Part shown: piece by piece, positions 14,669 to 22,699 of the stretch
Layout of the letters: each line of letters begins with the position of its first letter
Numbering within the stretch: the stretch's first letter is position 1
The notes under the pieces: model-generated
Told to the model about the DNA's origin: nothing
The model's input: the letters and a program-made list of their open reading frames with translations, nothing else
Databases searched by the model: none
Position numbers and translations under genes: made by a program
Source: CAYJLB01 sp964370845
GTDB taxonomy: Bacteria > Bacillota > Clostridia > Oscillospirales > Ruminococcaceae
Direction: 5' to 3'
DNA: 29,108 nucleotides
Assembly: GCA_964370845.1 (NCBI GenBank)
Contig: CAYJLB010000023.1
Location: 1 to 29,108, forward strand

Positions 14669-16111
14669 TTAATCTATAGATAATGAAGTTTGCAAATTAA
14701 TCTTAAATTCAAACTTATCTTTAGGAGTTTCCATAGGCGGTTCAATAGGATATTTCCCAGTAAAACAGCCGTCACAGAAATCAGTATTTGCACCCACAGC
14801 AATTTGATTAACTTCCTCAACGGACAAATATCCAAGGGAGTCTGCTCCAATAAATTCACCAATTTCGGGCACAGTCATTTTACAAGCAATTAAATTTTCC
14901 TTGCTATCAATATCCGTCCCAAAATAACATGGATTTGTGAAAGGAGGGCTAGAAATTCTCATATGAACTTCTTTTGCACCCGCATCACGAATAAGTTTTA
15001 CAATTCTTCCACTTGTAGTTCCACGAACAATTGAGTCATCGACTAAAATTACTTTTTTATCTTTAACAATTTCTGAAATTACATTAAGTTTAATTCTTAC
15101 AGCATTTTCACGTTCCTTTTGTCCAGGTTGAATAAAAGTACGTCCAATATATTTATTTTTGATAAATCCAATTCCATAAGGAATACCGCTTGCTTTGGAA
15201 TAACCAAGTGCAGCATCAAGTCCAGAATCAGGAACACCAATTACAACATCAGCCTCAACTGGGTGAGATTTAGCTAAAAATTCACCTGCACGTTGTCTTG
15301 CTCTATGAACACTAAACCCTTCAATAACTGAATCAGGGCGAGCGAAATACACATATTCAAACACGCACATTTTCCCTCTTTGCCCACAATGAGTTTTAAT
15401 GGATTCAATTCCATTTTCATCAATAAGAACAATTTCCCCAGGTTCAATATCACGAATAAAAGTAGCACTAACACTATCTAAAGCACAACTTTCACTTGCA
15501 ACAACATAATCTCCCTCGCTATTTTGACCAATACAAAGTGGTCTAAATCCAGTTTTATCACGAGCCGCAATAAGCTTTCTTGGTGACATAACTAAAATTG
15601 AATACGCACCCTCAAGTCTAAACATTGCTTTCTCAACAGCTTGTTGAATTGAACGTGAAGAAAGCCTTGCTTCAGTAATTGCATAAGCTATTACCTCAGT
15701 GTCATTTGTAGTGTGGAAAATTCCGCCCTTAAGTTCATATTCTTTACGCAAAACAGCTGCATTAGTAAGATTTCCATTATGCGCCACTGCCATAGGTCCA
15801 TTTATATGCCTAACCACAATAGGTTGAGTGTTAGAGCGAACAGTCGCCCCTGTAGTACCATATCTATCGTGTCCAATAGCAATTTGTCCTTGTCCGAGTT
15901 TCGCCATTACGTCTTTAGTAAAAACGTCATTCACAAGCCCTAAGTCCTTGTGTTGTGAAAAAACTCCACAGTCATTTACAACAATTCCGCAACTTTCTTG
16001 CCCTCTATGTTGAAGTGCGTAAAGACCGTAGTAAACAGAAGCAGCAACGTCGGTGGTAGTTTTACTGTAAATACCAAAAACGCCACATTCCTCATTTAAT
16101 TTATCAAACAT
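14669..16111 (-). CDS. purF: Amidophosphoribosyltransferase (iron-sulfur type)
   Basis: PurF makes phosphoribosylamine from PRPP and glutamine, the committed purine step. The 480-residue enzyme has a short propeptide (MFDKLNEE) ahead of the Ntn nucleophile C9 in ECGVFGIYS, then a glutaminase domain and a phosphoribosyltransferase domain with the PRPP loop VILVDDSIVRGTT (354-366). Cysteines C249, C395, C446 and C449 (the last two in FCDGCFTGKYP) match the [4Fe-4S] ligands of the B. subtilis-type enzyme, so it is probably oxygen-sensitive and self-processing. ATG 16111 has GGAGG six bases upstream. It is 45 bp downstream of purC and 22 bp upstream of purM. Confidence 0.98.
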   Translation of the reverse strand: MFDKLNEECGVFGIYSKTTTDVAASVYYGLYALQHRGQESCGIVVNDCGVFSQHKDLGLVNDVFTKDVMAKLGQGQIAIGHDRYGTTGATVRSNTQPIVVRHINGPMAVAHNGNLTNAAVLRKEYELKGGIFHTTNDTEVIAYAITEARLSSRSIQQAVEKAMFRLEGAYSILVMSPRKLIAARDKTGFRPLCIGQNSEGDYVVASESCALDSVSATFIRDIEPGEIVLIDENGIESIKTHCGQRGKMCVFEYVYFARPDSVIEGFSVHRARQRAGEFLAKSHPVEADVVIGVPDSGLDAALGYSKASGIPYGIGFIKNKYIGRTFIQPGQKERENAVRIKLNVISEIVKDKKVILVDDSIVRGTTSGRIVKLIRDAGAKEVHMRISSPPFTNPCYFGTDIDSKENLIACKMTVPEIGEFIGADSLGYLSVEEVNQIAVGANTDFCDGCFTGKYPIEPPMETPKDKFEFKINLQTSLSID

Positions 16112-16156
16112 TAAAATCCTCCATAAAAACGACCATTCTTATACAAATAAAGGGAA

Positions 16157-16873
16157 TTATTCACCCATAATACGTTTCATAATTTCTTGATAAGCATCTT
16201 CAACTCCACCCATATCACGACGGAAACGGTCTTTATCAAGTTTTTCTTTTGTAGTGCTATCCCAGAAACGGCAAGTGTCAGGTGAAATTTCATCAGCAAG
16301 GATAATTTGCCCATTAAATCTACCAAATTCAAGTTTAAAGTCAATTAAATCAATGTTTAATTCTTTAAAATATTTTAGCATAAAATCGTTAACCATAAAT
16401 GCATATTTTTGAATAGTATCCATTTCTTCACGAGTAGCAAAACCTAATGCTAAAGCGTAGAAATCATTGATAAATGGATCACCTAGAGCATCGTCTTTAT
16501 ATGAATATTCGAATGTAGGACAAAGTAATTTTGTACCTTCTTCAACGCCCATTTTTTTAGCAAATGAACCAGCAGCAACGTTTCTAATAATTACTTCTAA
16601 AGGAACAATTTCAACTTTTTTTACAATAGTTTCTCTATCAGAAATTTCTTCAACAAGGTGAGTAGGAACGCCAGCTTCTTCAAGCATCTTGAACATAAAG
16701 TTAGTCATTTTGTTGTTAACAACACCCTTGCCCATAATAGTACCTTTTTTCTCACCATTAAAAGCAGTAGCGTCATCTTTGTAATCTACCATTACATAAT
16801 CAGGGTTTGAAGTTGCATAAATTTTCTTTGCTTTCCCCTCGTATAGTTGTTCTAATTTTTCAATATTTGCCAT
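16157..16873 (-). CDS. purC: SAICAR synthetase
   Basis: PurC joins aspartate to CAIR using ATP to give SAICAR. The 238-residue length and motifs are standard: YEGKAKKIY near the N-terminus, DYKDDATAFNGEKKG, the IIRNVAAGSFAKKMG block, and the C-terminal LADEISPDTCRFWD and DRFRRDMGG. ATG 16873 has GAAAGGAATT upstream. It is the second gene of the operon, 48 bp after purE. The next pathway enzyme, adenylosuccinate lyase (PurB), is not in the window. Confidence 0.98.
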   Translation of the reverse strand: MANIEKLEQLYEGKAKKIYATSNPDYVMVDYKDDATAFNGEKKGTIMGKGVVNNKMTNFMFKMLEEAGVPTHLVEEISDRETIVKKVEIVPLEVIIRNVAAGSFAKKMGVEEGTKLLCPTFEYSYKDDALGDPFINDFYALALGFATREEMDTIQKYAFMVNDFMLKYFKELNIDLIDFKLEFGRFNGQIILADEISPDTCRFWDSTTKEKLDKDRFRRDMGGVEDAYQEIMKRIMGE

Positions 16874-16921
16874 TTTAAATCAATTCCTTTCAATATATAA
16901 ATTAACAAGTTTTTGTATGAA

Positions 16922-17416
16922 TTAAAGTTTAGCCACTTCTTCTTGAAGTTTAGCATTTTTAGCTACAACTCCATCAACCATCTCTTTTTTTGCATCAGCC
17001 AATTTGCCAGCTAAAACATCATCATTAATAGCAAGCATTTGAACAGCTAAAATAGCTGCATTTTTTGCTCCATTAACAGCAACAGTTGCAACAGGAATTC
17101 CAGGAGGCATCATAACAGTTGCCAAAAGTGCGTCAAGTCCGTCTAAAGTGGATTTAATAGGAATACCAATAACAGGTAAAGTTGTATGTCCAGCTAATAC
17201 ACCTGCAAGGTGAGCCGCCATACCAGCCGCCGCTATAATAACGCCAAATCCGTTTTCTTTTGCATTGCTTGCAAATTCACATGCAAGAGCAGGCGTTCTG
17301 TGAGCGGACATAACTTTTACTTCAGTTTCAATTCCATATTTTTTAAGTTCCACAACTGCGTCCTTAACTATTGGAAAATCGCTGTCACTGCCCATGATAA
17401 TTGCTACTTTTTTCAT
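16922..17416 (-). CDS. purE: 5-(carboxyamino)imidazole ribonucleotide mutase
   Basis: PurE moves the carboxyl group of N5-CAIR to form CAIR, or in some lineages carboxylates AIR directly. The 164-residue protein has MGSDSDFP (8-15), SAHRTP and GMAAHLAGVLAGHTTLPVIG, all diagnostic. It is the first gene of the purine operon. The ATG at 17416 has AAAGGA ten bases upstream; the in-frame TTG at 17425 is too close to that site. purK is not in the window, so whether this is a class I or class II enzyme cannot be decided. The gene lies behind a ~235-nt leader with an intrinsic terminator and a candidate short ORF, so expression is probably controlled by attenuation. Confidence 0.97.
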   Translation of the reverse strand: MKKVAIIMGSDSDFPIVKDAVVELKKYGIETEVKVMSAHRTPALACEFASNAKENGFGVIIAAAGMAAHLAGVLAGHTTLPVIGIPIKSTLDGLDALLATVMMPPGIPVATVAVNGAKNAAILAVQMLAINDDVLAGKLADAKKEMVDGVVAKNAKLQEEVAKL

Positions 17417-17501
17417 AATAATCAATTCCTTTCCTATTCAAATGCACAAAAATCTAATGCATTTTACGTTAAAACAAAACTATTGGTTAAATTATTGTAA
17501 T

Positions 17502-17528
17502 AAAAAAACTGCGACAAATTAGTCACAG
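17502..17528 (-). terminator. Intrinsic terminator in the purE leader (attenuator)
   Basis: On the leftward transcript CTGTGAC and GTCGCAG (17522-17528 with 17509-17515) form a 7-bp stem with one G-U pair, a UAAUUU loop, and seven Us (17502-17508). It sits about 85 nt upstream of the purE start codon and downstream of the only promoter seen. All pur transcription from that promoter must read through it, so it is a likely control point. Confidence 0.8.
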
Positions 17529-17626
17529 CCTGTTACAAATCTAATATTAAAAAGAAAAAAACTTGCAACTCTGCCCTTGAAATAAGAAAAAACGAATTTA
17601 TTCCCACTAAATAAAGCAAAATGCAA
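17519..17626 (-). CDS. Candidate 35-codon leader peptide upstream of purE
   Basis: This short ORF starts at a TTG (17626) with AGAGGTG six bases upstream. It runs 35 codons and stops at TAA (17519-17521), whose U lies in the loop of the purE leader terminator. The last codons (VTGCD) are encoded by the 5' arm of that hairpin, so a ribosome finishing here would cover the stem. The peptide is rich in Phe (nine residues) with a basic centre (FKGRVASFF). I do not assign it a family. The ribosome site, the placement of the stop and the lack of another gene support translation, but composition alone could produce such an ORF. Confidence 0.45.
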   Translation of the reverse strand: MHFALFSGNKFVFSYFKGRVASFFLFNIRFVTGCD

Positions 17627-17657
17627 ATTTATCACCTCTAAAAAATATTACATACCC

Positions 17658-17686
17658 ATTATACAACATAACATAATTAATTTCAA
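17658..17686 (-). promoter_or_regulatory. Promoter of the purine operon
   Basis: On the minus strand TTGAAA (17681-17686) and TATAAT (17658-17663) have a 17-bp spacer. Initiation near 17651 yields a leader of about 235 nt before purE. I looked for purine, ZTP and PRPP-class riboswitch cores in the leader and saw none. Nothing else is visible between 17687 and the comEA-like stop codon at 17761. Confidence 0.75.
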
Positions 17687-17760
17687 CAAATTTCCCAAAA
17701 AAATAAAAACAAATTCTTGACAAATCTAAAGATAAAACTTGTGCGAAATAACTATTTTTA

Positions 17761-18252
17761 TCACCCTACAGTGATAAAGTCACGAATATTATTAAAAGTC
17801 CCTTCACCAATTCCCGAAACGTCCATAATTTCCTCTATAGCATAAAAATCACCATTTTCTTCACGGTAAGAAATCACACTTTCCGCCTTTACTTCCCCTA
17901 TTCCAGAAAGGGTCATTAATTCCTCTTTTGTGGCAGTATTTATGTTTATAATCCCAATTTGAGCACCTGTTTCAGCTGGTTGTTCCGTTGTAGCAGAAGT
18001 GCTTTCATTGCTACTAATTATATTTTCTGTTTCTACGCTTTCAGTAGTTTCATTTGCATTTTCTTCTTCAGTGGAAGTTATTTTTGTAGTTTCAGCTAAA
18101 GTTGTTTCAACAGTTGTACCCTGCACAAAAACCACTTCTTCTCTTGATTTTTCAAGACTTAAAGTATATAAAACAAAGAATATTCCTAACAGTAGAAAAA
18201 TAATAGCTACTAAAATCATTTTTCTTAAATTACTTAAACCAGAATTCGACAT
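17761..18252 (-). CDS. ComEA-like membrane-anchored helix-hairpin-helix protein
   Basis: This 163-residue protein has one N-terminal membrane helix (about 12-30), a Thr/Ser/Glu-rich linker (46-95), and a ComEA-type tandem helix-hairpin-helix domain. The domain starts at ININTA (102-107), with hairpins SGIGEVKAESVI (116-127) and VSGIGEGTFNNI (145-156). In competence systems ComEA binds incoming double-stranded DNA outside the membrane. No comEB or comEC lies nearby, so uptake is inferred from family only. The ATG at 18252 has AAAGGAATG upstream. It diverges from dinB across a 175-bp region containing three AAAC-N4-GTTT boxes, one of which overlaps the probable -35 region of this gene. Confidence 0.85.
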   Translation of the reverse strand: MSNSGLSNLRKMILVAIIFLLLGIFFVLYTLSLEKSREEVVFVQGTTVETTLAETTKITSTEEENANETTESVETENIISSNESTSATTEQPAETGAQIGIININTATKEELMTLSGIGEVKAESVISYREENGDFYAIEEIMDVSGIGEGTFNNIRDFITVG

Positions 18253-18291
18253 AAAAAGCCATTCCTTTCTTAAAAATTATACAATATAAAG

Positions 18292-18415
18292 AAACGTAAG
18301 TTTCATTTTGTGCAAATCTACAAAATACAAAAATATAAACATTTGTTTCGAAAATCTATTTACAAATATAAAAAAATCTGTTATCATAAATTATAGAAAA
18401 ACAAAACGTTTGTTT
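18292..18415. promoter_or_regulatory. Three AAAC-N4-GTTT boxes in the comEA/dinB divergent region
   Basis: AAACGTAAGTTT (18292-18303), AAACATTTGTTT (18337-18348) and AAACGTTTGTTT (18404-18415) share the dyad AAAC-N4-GTTT. It resembles the Gram-positive LexA box (GAAC-N4-GTTC) with G-to-A and C-to-T changes at the outer bases. The second box lies upstream of the dinB -35 and the third lies between the start site and the ribosome site. The first is next to a TATAAT (18276-18281, minus strand) that could serve comEA. LexA control of a pol IV gene would be expected; the factor is inferred. Confidence 0.5.
18359..18387 (+). promoter_or_regulatory. dinB promoter
   Basis: TTTACA (18359-18364) and TATCAT (18382-18387) have a 17-bp spacer. 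Initiation near 18394 leaves a leader of about 34 nt that includes the third AAAC-N4-GTTT box and the ribosome site TTAGGAG. Confidence 0.65.
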
Positions 18416-18427
18416 AGGAGTGATTGT

Positions 18428-19621
18428 ATGACTGAACTTAAAATTAAAAATCGAACAATTTTACATTGCGACTTAAACAACTTTTTCGCCTCGGTGGAAA
18501 TGGTTAAAAATCCCGATTTAAAGGACAAAGCTATTGCTGTTTGCGGAAGCGTTAAAGACAGGCGTGGAATTGTTCTCGCTAAAAATGAGCTTGCAAAATC
18601 TTTTGGAGTTAAAACTGCCGAACCGATTTGGATGGCTATGAAAAAATGTAGAAACTTAGTTATTGTCCCTCCCTCAAAAGGCTTGTACGAGGAATTCTCT
18701 AAAAAAGCCTATGAAATTTACACCCGTTATACCGATAAAGTTGAGCCTTTTGGCATTGACGAATGTTATTTGGACGTGAGTGGCTCTTTTTTGCTTTTTG
18801 GTTCGGGGGAAGATATTGCAATGAAAATTAAAGAGGACATAAAACACGAACTTGGCATCACAGCCTCTGTCGGAGTGAGTTTTAACAAAGTTTTTGCGAA
18901 ACTTGGCTCAGATATGAAAAAACCTGACGGACTTACTATTATTTCGAAAGAAAACTTCAAGGAAAAAGTTTGGTGCTTACCTTGTAGTGATATGCTTGGC
19001 GTTGGCGGAGCTACACAAAGCAAACTTTCTCGTTATTATATAGAAAATTTAGGACAACTTGCCACAACTCCACCTGAATTTTTAAAGGAGAAGTTCGGTG
19101 TCCACGGTTATGAACTTTGGAGAAATGCGAATGGACTTGACACTTCGGAAGTTTCACAGTCCTCATATAAGAGAGAGCTTAAAACTATTGGAAACAGCAC
19201 TACTCCCCCCGAAGATTTGACCTCAAATGATGAAGTTTGGACAACTCTTTTGAAATTGTCACAAAATGTTTGCGAACGTTTAAGAAAGCATAATATGTAT
19301 GCTTCAGGCGTTTGTATTTCCATAAAAACTAGCGATTTTCAAACTTTCGAGTTTCAAAAACAACTTGAACAAAACATATTTTCCGCTGTTCCACTTTGCA
19401 AGGCGGGTTATGAGCTTTTTCTTGAAAATTACAATTGGCGAAAAAACTTGCGTTCTGTTGGAATAAGAGCGATTTCATTGAAAAAAACTGACGAAATAAC
19501 ACAAATGAACTTGTTTGAGGACACATTGAAAAAAGAAAAACTAGAAAATCTCGACAAAACAATGGATAATCTTCGAAATAAATACGGAAAAAGAGTGGTT
19601 ACCCCACTTTCAATTATATAA
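18428..19621 (+). CDS. dinB: DNA polymerase IV (Y family)
   Basis: This 397-residue translesion polymerase has the Y-family catalytic motifs: D15 in HCDLNNFFASVE (13-24) and D111-E112 in GIDECYLDVSG. F20 sits near the usual steric-gate position. A ClSVGVSxNK-type palm segment (ITASVGVSFNKVFAKLGSD), helix-hairpin-helix and little-finger regions follow. Near the C-terminus QMNLF fits a beta-clamp binding motif, so it should be recruited to the sliding clamp at stalled forks. The ATG at 18428 has AGGAG seven bases upstream; in-frame sequence back to 18308 is leader and promoter. The upstream boxes suggest SOS-type induction. It is convergent with the UDG gene. Confidence 0.95.
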   Translation: MTELKIKNRTILHCDLNNFFASVEMVKNPDLKDKAIAVCGSVKDRRGIVLAKNELAKSFGVKTAEPIWMAMKKCRNLVIVPPSKGLYEEFSKKAYEIYTRYTDKVEPFGIDECYLDVSGSFLLFGSGEDIAMKIKEDIKHELGITASVGVSFNKVFAKLGSDMKKPDGLTIISKENFKEKVWCLPCSDMLGVGGATQSKLSRYYIENLGQLATTPPEFLKEKFGVHGYELWRNANGLDTSEVSQSSYKRELKTIGNSTTPPEDLTSNDEVWTTLLKLSQNVCERLRKHNMYASGVCISIKTSDFQTFEFQKQLEQNIFSAVPLCKAGYELFLENYNWRKNLRSVGIRAISLKKTDEITQMNLFEDTLKKEKLENLDKTMDNLRNKYGKRVVTPLSII

Positions 19622-19683
19622 TAACACATTTCTCAGTTTTTTTAAAGAGTTTTTTGTTAATTTTAAATTAATAAATTAAAATA

Positions 19684-20256
19684 TTAAATTATATTTTCTT
19701 TAAGCAAATAGGATTTTAACTTCTCAAAATCCGCTTTTGCAGTGGGAATTAAATTTCTATTTCTAAGGAGTGCCGCAGGGTGATAAATAGGGAAAAAATT
19801 TATTCCATTCTGCTCAATAAATTCACCGTGAACAGTTCCTACTCCCGCCGATTTTGGGAAGAAATATTTTATAGGAAAGTTTCCAGCAAGGATAATCACT
19901 TTCGGAGTAATAACTTCAATTTGTTCCTCTAGAAAATGGCGGCAAGCCTTTGTTTCTGCGGTTTTCGGGTTAGCATTATTAACAGGGCGACATTTCACAG
20001 TATTTGTTATATACAAGTTTTTTTCACGAGATAAGCCTATTTCAAAAAGCAGTTCTGTGAGCAATTTACCACTTCTCCCCACAAAAGGAATTCCCTGTAA
20101 ATCTTCATTTGCACCAGGGGCTTCCCCTACTAAAATCACCTTAGAATTTTCATTTCCATCACCAAAAACAATGTTGTTTCTGTTCTCGTGAAGGGGGCAA
20201 TTTGTACAGATTTCCACCTTATTTTTAATTGTTAATAATTTGTCAATTTTGTTCAA
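19684..20256 (-). CDS. Type-4 (Fe-S) uracil-DNA glycosylase
   Basis: This is a 190-residue family-4 uracil-DNA glycosylase that removes uracil from DNA after cytosine deamination. The four cluster cysteines are C17 and C20 (CTNC), C89 and C105. Active-site motif GEAPGANED (44-52) and the IYHPAALLRN segment with H169-P170 are typical. The start is TTG at 20256: no ATG or GTG gives a full-length product, and AGAGGAATG lies about 10 bases upstream. It sits with dinB and a comEA-like gene in a DNA-metabolism stretch. It is convergent with dinB and divergent from the pduL-like gene. Confidence 0.92.
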   Translation of the reverse strand: MNKIDKLLTIKNKVEICTNCPLHENRNNIVFGDGNENSKVILVGEAPGANEDLQGIPFVGRSGKLLTELLFEIGLSREKNLYITNTVKCRPVNNANPKTAETKACRHFLEEQIEVITPKVIILAGNFPIKYFFPKSAGVGTVHGEFIEQNGINFFPIYHPAALLRNRNLIPTAKADFEKLKSYLLKENII

Positions 20257-20316
20257 TTTTTATAACATTCCTCTCTTGTTTTCATTATTTTTTTTGCATA
20301 AATTCGAATTTATAAC

Positions 20317-20345
20317 TTGACCTTACTAGAAAAAAGTAGTAAAAT
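20317..20345 (+). promoter_or_regulatory. Promoter of the pduL-like gene
   Basis: TTGACC (20317-20322) and TAAAAT (20340-20345) have a 17-bp spacer. A leader of about 55 nt carries the strong ribosome site CAGGAGGAA upstream of ATG 20406. Confidence 0.7.
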
Positions 20346-20405
20346 ATATATGGTGTAATTTTTAAAAATTATATATATTTACTATTTTAACAGGAGGAAC
20401 AAAAA

Positions 20406-20990
20406 ATGTCAAAATTTATTGTTGAAACATCAGCTCGTCACGCACACGTATCTCAAGAGGATTTAGAAATCCTTTTCGGTAAAGGTGCTACTTTAACTTC
20501 AAAAAAAGAACTTTCACAACCTGGACAATTCGCTTGTGAAGAAAGAATTACAGTTGTTGGCCCTAAAAAAGAAATCGCTGGAGTGACTATTCTAGGTCCT
20601 ACTCGTCCTGCTACTCAAATTGAACTTTCCGCTACTGACGCACGTTCAATCGGTCTAAACGCTCCTATCAGAGAATCTGGCGACGTTGCTGGTTCTGCTG
20701 GTTGTAAACTTGTGGGTCCATGTGGTGAAGTTGAACTTAAAGAGGGTGTAATTGTTGCAAAACGTCATATCCATTTAACACCTGAAGATGCTGCTGAATT
20801 AAATGTTTCTGACAAAGAAATTGTTTGCGTAAAAGTACAAACACCTGATAGAACTACTATTTTTGGCGATGTAGTATGTCGTGTAAATGCTACATTTGCA
20901 GCTGCTATGCACATTGACACTGACGAATCAAACGCTTGTGGTGCAACTAGAGATCAAATGGGCGAAATTATTGCTTGTGTTTGCAAATAA
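20406..20990 (+). CDS. pduL: PduL-type phosphate acyltransferase (phosphotransacylase)
   Basis: PduL enzymes exchange acyl-CoA and acyl-phosphate (propanoyl or acetyl). The 194-residue protein has two beta-barrel repeats with the zinc-binding histidines H12 and H14 (SARHAHVS), H121 and H123 (KRHIHLTPEDA), and H169 in MHIDTDESNA. It begins directly at the catalytic barrel and lacks the amphipathic N-terminal encapsulation peptide of microcompartment forms. No shell-protein genes are present, so it is probably a cytosolic phosphotransacetylase replacing Pta. It is monocistronic, with its own promoter and a terminator at 21013-21043. In vivo acyl preference cannot be read from sequence. Confidence 0.93.
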   Translation: MSKFIVETSARHAHVSQEDLEILFGKGATLTSKKELSQPGQFACEERITVVGPKKEIAGVTILGPTRPATQIELSATDARSIGLNAPIRESGDVAGSAGCKLVGPCGEVELKEGVIVAKRHIHLTPEDAAELNVSDKEIVCVKVQTPDRTTIFGDVVCRVNATFAAAMHIDTDESNACGATRDQMGEIIACVCK

Positions 20991-21012
20991 TTGTCAATTT
21001 ACAATTTAATAA

Positions 21013-21043
21013 AATAGTCAGGCTTACTGCTTGACTATTTTTG
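21013..21043 (+). terminator. Intrinsic terminator after pduL
   Basis: An 11-bp stem with one G-U pair (21013-21023 with 21029-21039; AATAGTCAGGC and GCTTGACTATT), a 5-nt loop, and a short T-run sit just after the pduL stop. Confidence 0.8.
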
Positions 21044-21130
21044 CACAGCAAAACAAAACGTTTCGCTTTTGTGAAATTTATTGTAATTCACTAAATAATT
21101 TCTGTTTTTATTGAGAAAGGACGAACAAAA

Positions 21131-22654
21131 ATGAATAATTATATGCAAAATATGAAAGACTATCTAAAAGTAATCGACCAAGTTATTGAAAATGGAAAGT
21201 ACAAAGATAATTGGGAAAGTCTTGTAAATCACAAAGTTCCCGATTGGTATAGAAATGCAAAATTTGGAATTTTTATTCACTGGGGAGTGTATGCAGTTCC
21301 AGCTTTTGGTGGTGAGTGGTATCCACGTTTTATGCATCAAGAAAATGCTTATCCTGGGGAAAACAGCTATTTTCACCACCACATAAAAACTTATGGAAAG
21401 CATAAAGATTTTGGCTATAAAGATTTTGTTCCAATGTTTAAAGCGGAAAAATTTGACCCTGCACAATGGGCTGAATTATTCAAAGATGCTGGGGCAAGAT
21501 TTGTAATGCCTGTAGCTGAACATCATGACGGTTTTCAAATGTATGACAGCAATTTATCCGATTGGTGTGCTTCAAAAAAAGGTCCTATGGTGGACGTTTT
21601 AGGCGAACTTAAAAGAGAATGTGAAAAAAGAGATATGACAATTACAGCTTCATCACATAGAGTTGAACATTACTGGTTTATGAGCGGAATGAGGGAATTT
21701 GACAGCGGTTTTAGCGGTGAAGCTGAATATTCCGACATGTACTGGCCATCTTATAAAGAACCTTTTGGGGAAGAAGGGGCAGCTGTTACAACTGACCAAG
21801 GTTCAATTCATGTTGGTGACCTTGACCCAATTTTTATGGAAGACTGGTTAGCTCGAACTTGTGAAATTGTTGATAAATATAAACCGAAAATAATGTATTT
21901 TGACTGGTGGATTCAAGTTTCTGCAATGAAGCCTTATTTGAAAAAATTTATGGCTTATTACTACAATCGTGGTTTAGAATGGGGCGAAGAAGTTACAATA
22001 AACTACAAAAACGATGCTTTCCAACACACAAGTGCAGTTCGCGATATTGAAAGAGGACAACTATCCGACGTTTCGCCATTTTTCTGGCAAAACGATACTT
22101 CTGTTGCAAAAAATTCTTGGTGTTATACCGAAAACAATGATTACAAACAATCTTATGAGGTAATTTGCGATCTTGTTGACGTTGTTGCAAAAAATGGTTC
22201 ATTGCTACTAAACATAGGACCTAAAGCTGATGGAACTATCCCAAAAGAAGACGAAAAAATTCTTCGCGACGTTGGAGAATGGCTAAAAATCAACGGAGAA
22301 GCAATTTATGATTCTTATCCATTTAGAAAATATGGCGAGGGCCCAATCGTTACGGAAGAAGGACATTTCACTGACACAAAGAGAAAATCTTACACAACTG
22401 AAGATTACAGATTTACATATAAAGCAGGAGCTCTTTACATTTTTGCAATGCGTGGGGCTGGGGACGGAGTTTACAGAATTAGAACTCTTAGCAATAACGG
22501 AAAAAAATTTAATCCAAGTATTGAAAAAGCAGAACTTTTAGGTTATAATAAAGAGTGCAAGGTTATTCAGGACGATGAATATTTAACTATCGTTTCTGAA
22601 TATATTCCAACTAATAAAGATTTACCAGTTTGTATAAAATTAAGTATCGATTAA
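21131..22654 (+). CDS. GH29 alpha-L-fucosidase, cytoplasmic
   Basis: This 507-residue glycoside hydrolase family 29 retaining fucosidase cuts terminal alpha-L-fucose from glycans. The (beta/alpha)8 domain has HWGVYAVPAFGGEWY (50-64), AEHHDGFQMYDS with H131-H132, the probable nucleophile D258 in IMYFDWW, an ERGQ segment (E307 is a candidate acid/base), and LLLNIGPKADGTI (358-370). A beta-rich C-terminal domain follows. No signal peptide is present, so it should act on imported fucosylated oligosaccharides. Start ATG 21131 has AAAGGA nine bases upstream. An imperfect dyad, CAAAACG-TTT-CGCTTTTG (about 21055-21072), could be an operator. No transporter or regulator gene lies nearby. Confidence 0.95.
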   Translation: MNNYMQNMKDYLKVIDQVIENGKYKDNWESLVNHKVPDWYRNAKFGIFIHWGVYAVPAFGGEWYPRFMHQENAYPGENSYFHHHIKTYGKHKDFGYKDFVPMFKAEKFDPAQWAELFKDAGARFVMPVAEHHDGFQMYDSNLSDWCASKKGPMVDVLGELKRECEKRDMTITASSHRVEHYWFMSGMREFDSGFSGEAEYSDMYWPSYKEPFGEEGAAVTTDQGSIHVGDLDPIFMEDWLARTCEIVDKYKPKIMYFDWWIQVSAMKPYLKKFMAYYYNRGLEWGEEVTINYKNDAFQHTSAVRDIERGQLSDVSPFFWQNDTSVAKNSWCYTENNDYKQSYEVICDLVDVVAKNGSLLLNIGPKADGTIPKEDEKILRDVGEWLKINGEAIYDSYPFRKYGEGPIVTEEGHFTDTKRKSYTTEDYRFTYKAGALYIFAMRGAGDGVYRIRTLSNNGKKFNPSIEKAELLGYNKECKVIQDDEYLTIVSEYIPTNKDLPVCIKLSID

Positions 22655-22657
22655 TGT

Positions 22658-22698
22658 AATTTCACTTTAATTGCATTAATTAATAGGAAAGTGAGATT
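22658..22698 (+). promoter_or_regulatory. Hairpin covering the pilin ribosome binding site
   Basis: AATTTCACTTT (22658-22668) pairs with AAAGTGAGATT (22688-22698) through 11 positions with one G-U, enclosing a 19-nt loop. The right arm includes most of the Shine-Dalgarno AGGAAAGTGAG and ends one base before ATG 22700. In a readthrough transcript from the fucosidase gene this would mask the start site. Confidence 0.5.
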
Positions 22699-22699
22699 A

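Noticed and set aside
17417..17651. Purine (guanine/adenine), ZTP or PRPP riboswitch in the purE leader
   Set aside because: The conserved loop and core sequences of these aptamers are not visible. A short ORF and terminator explain the region better.
20990..22654. A fucose/propanediol microcompartment locus joining the fucosidase and pduL
   Set aside because: No shell proteins, propanediol dehydratase or fucose enzymes are present, and pduL has its own terminator.
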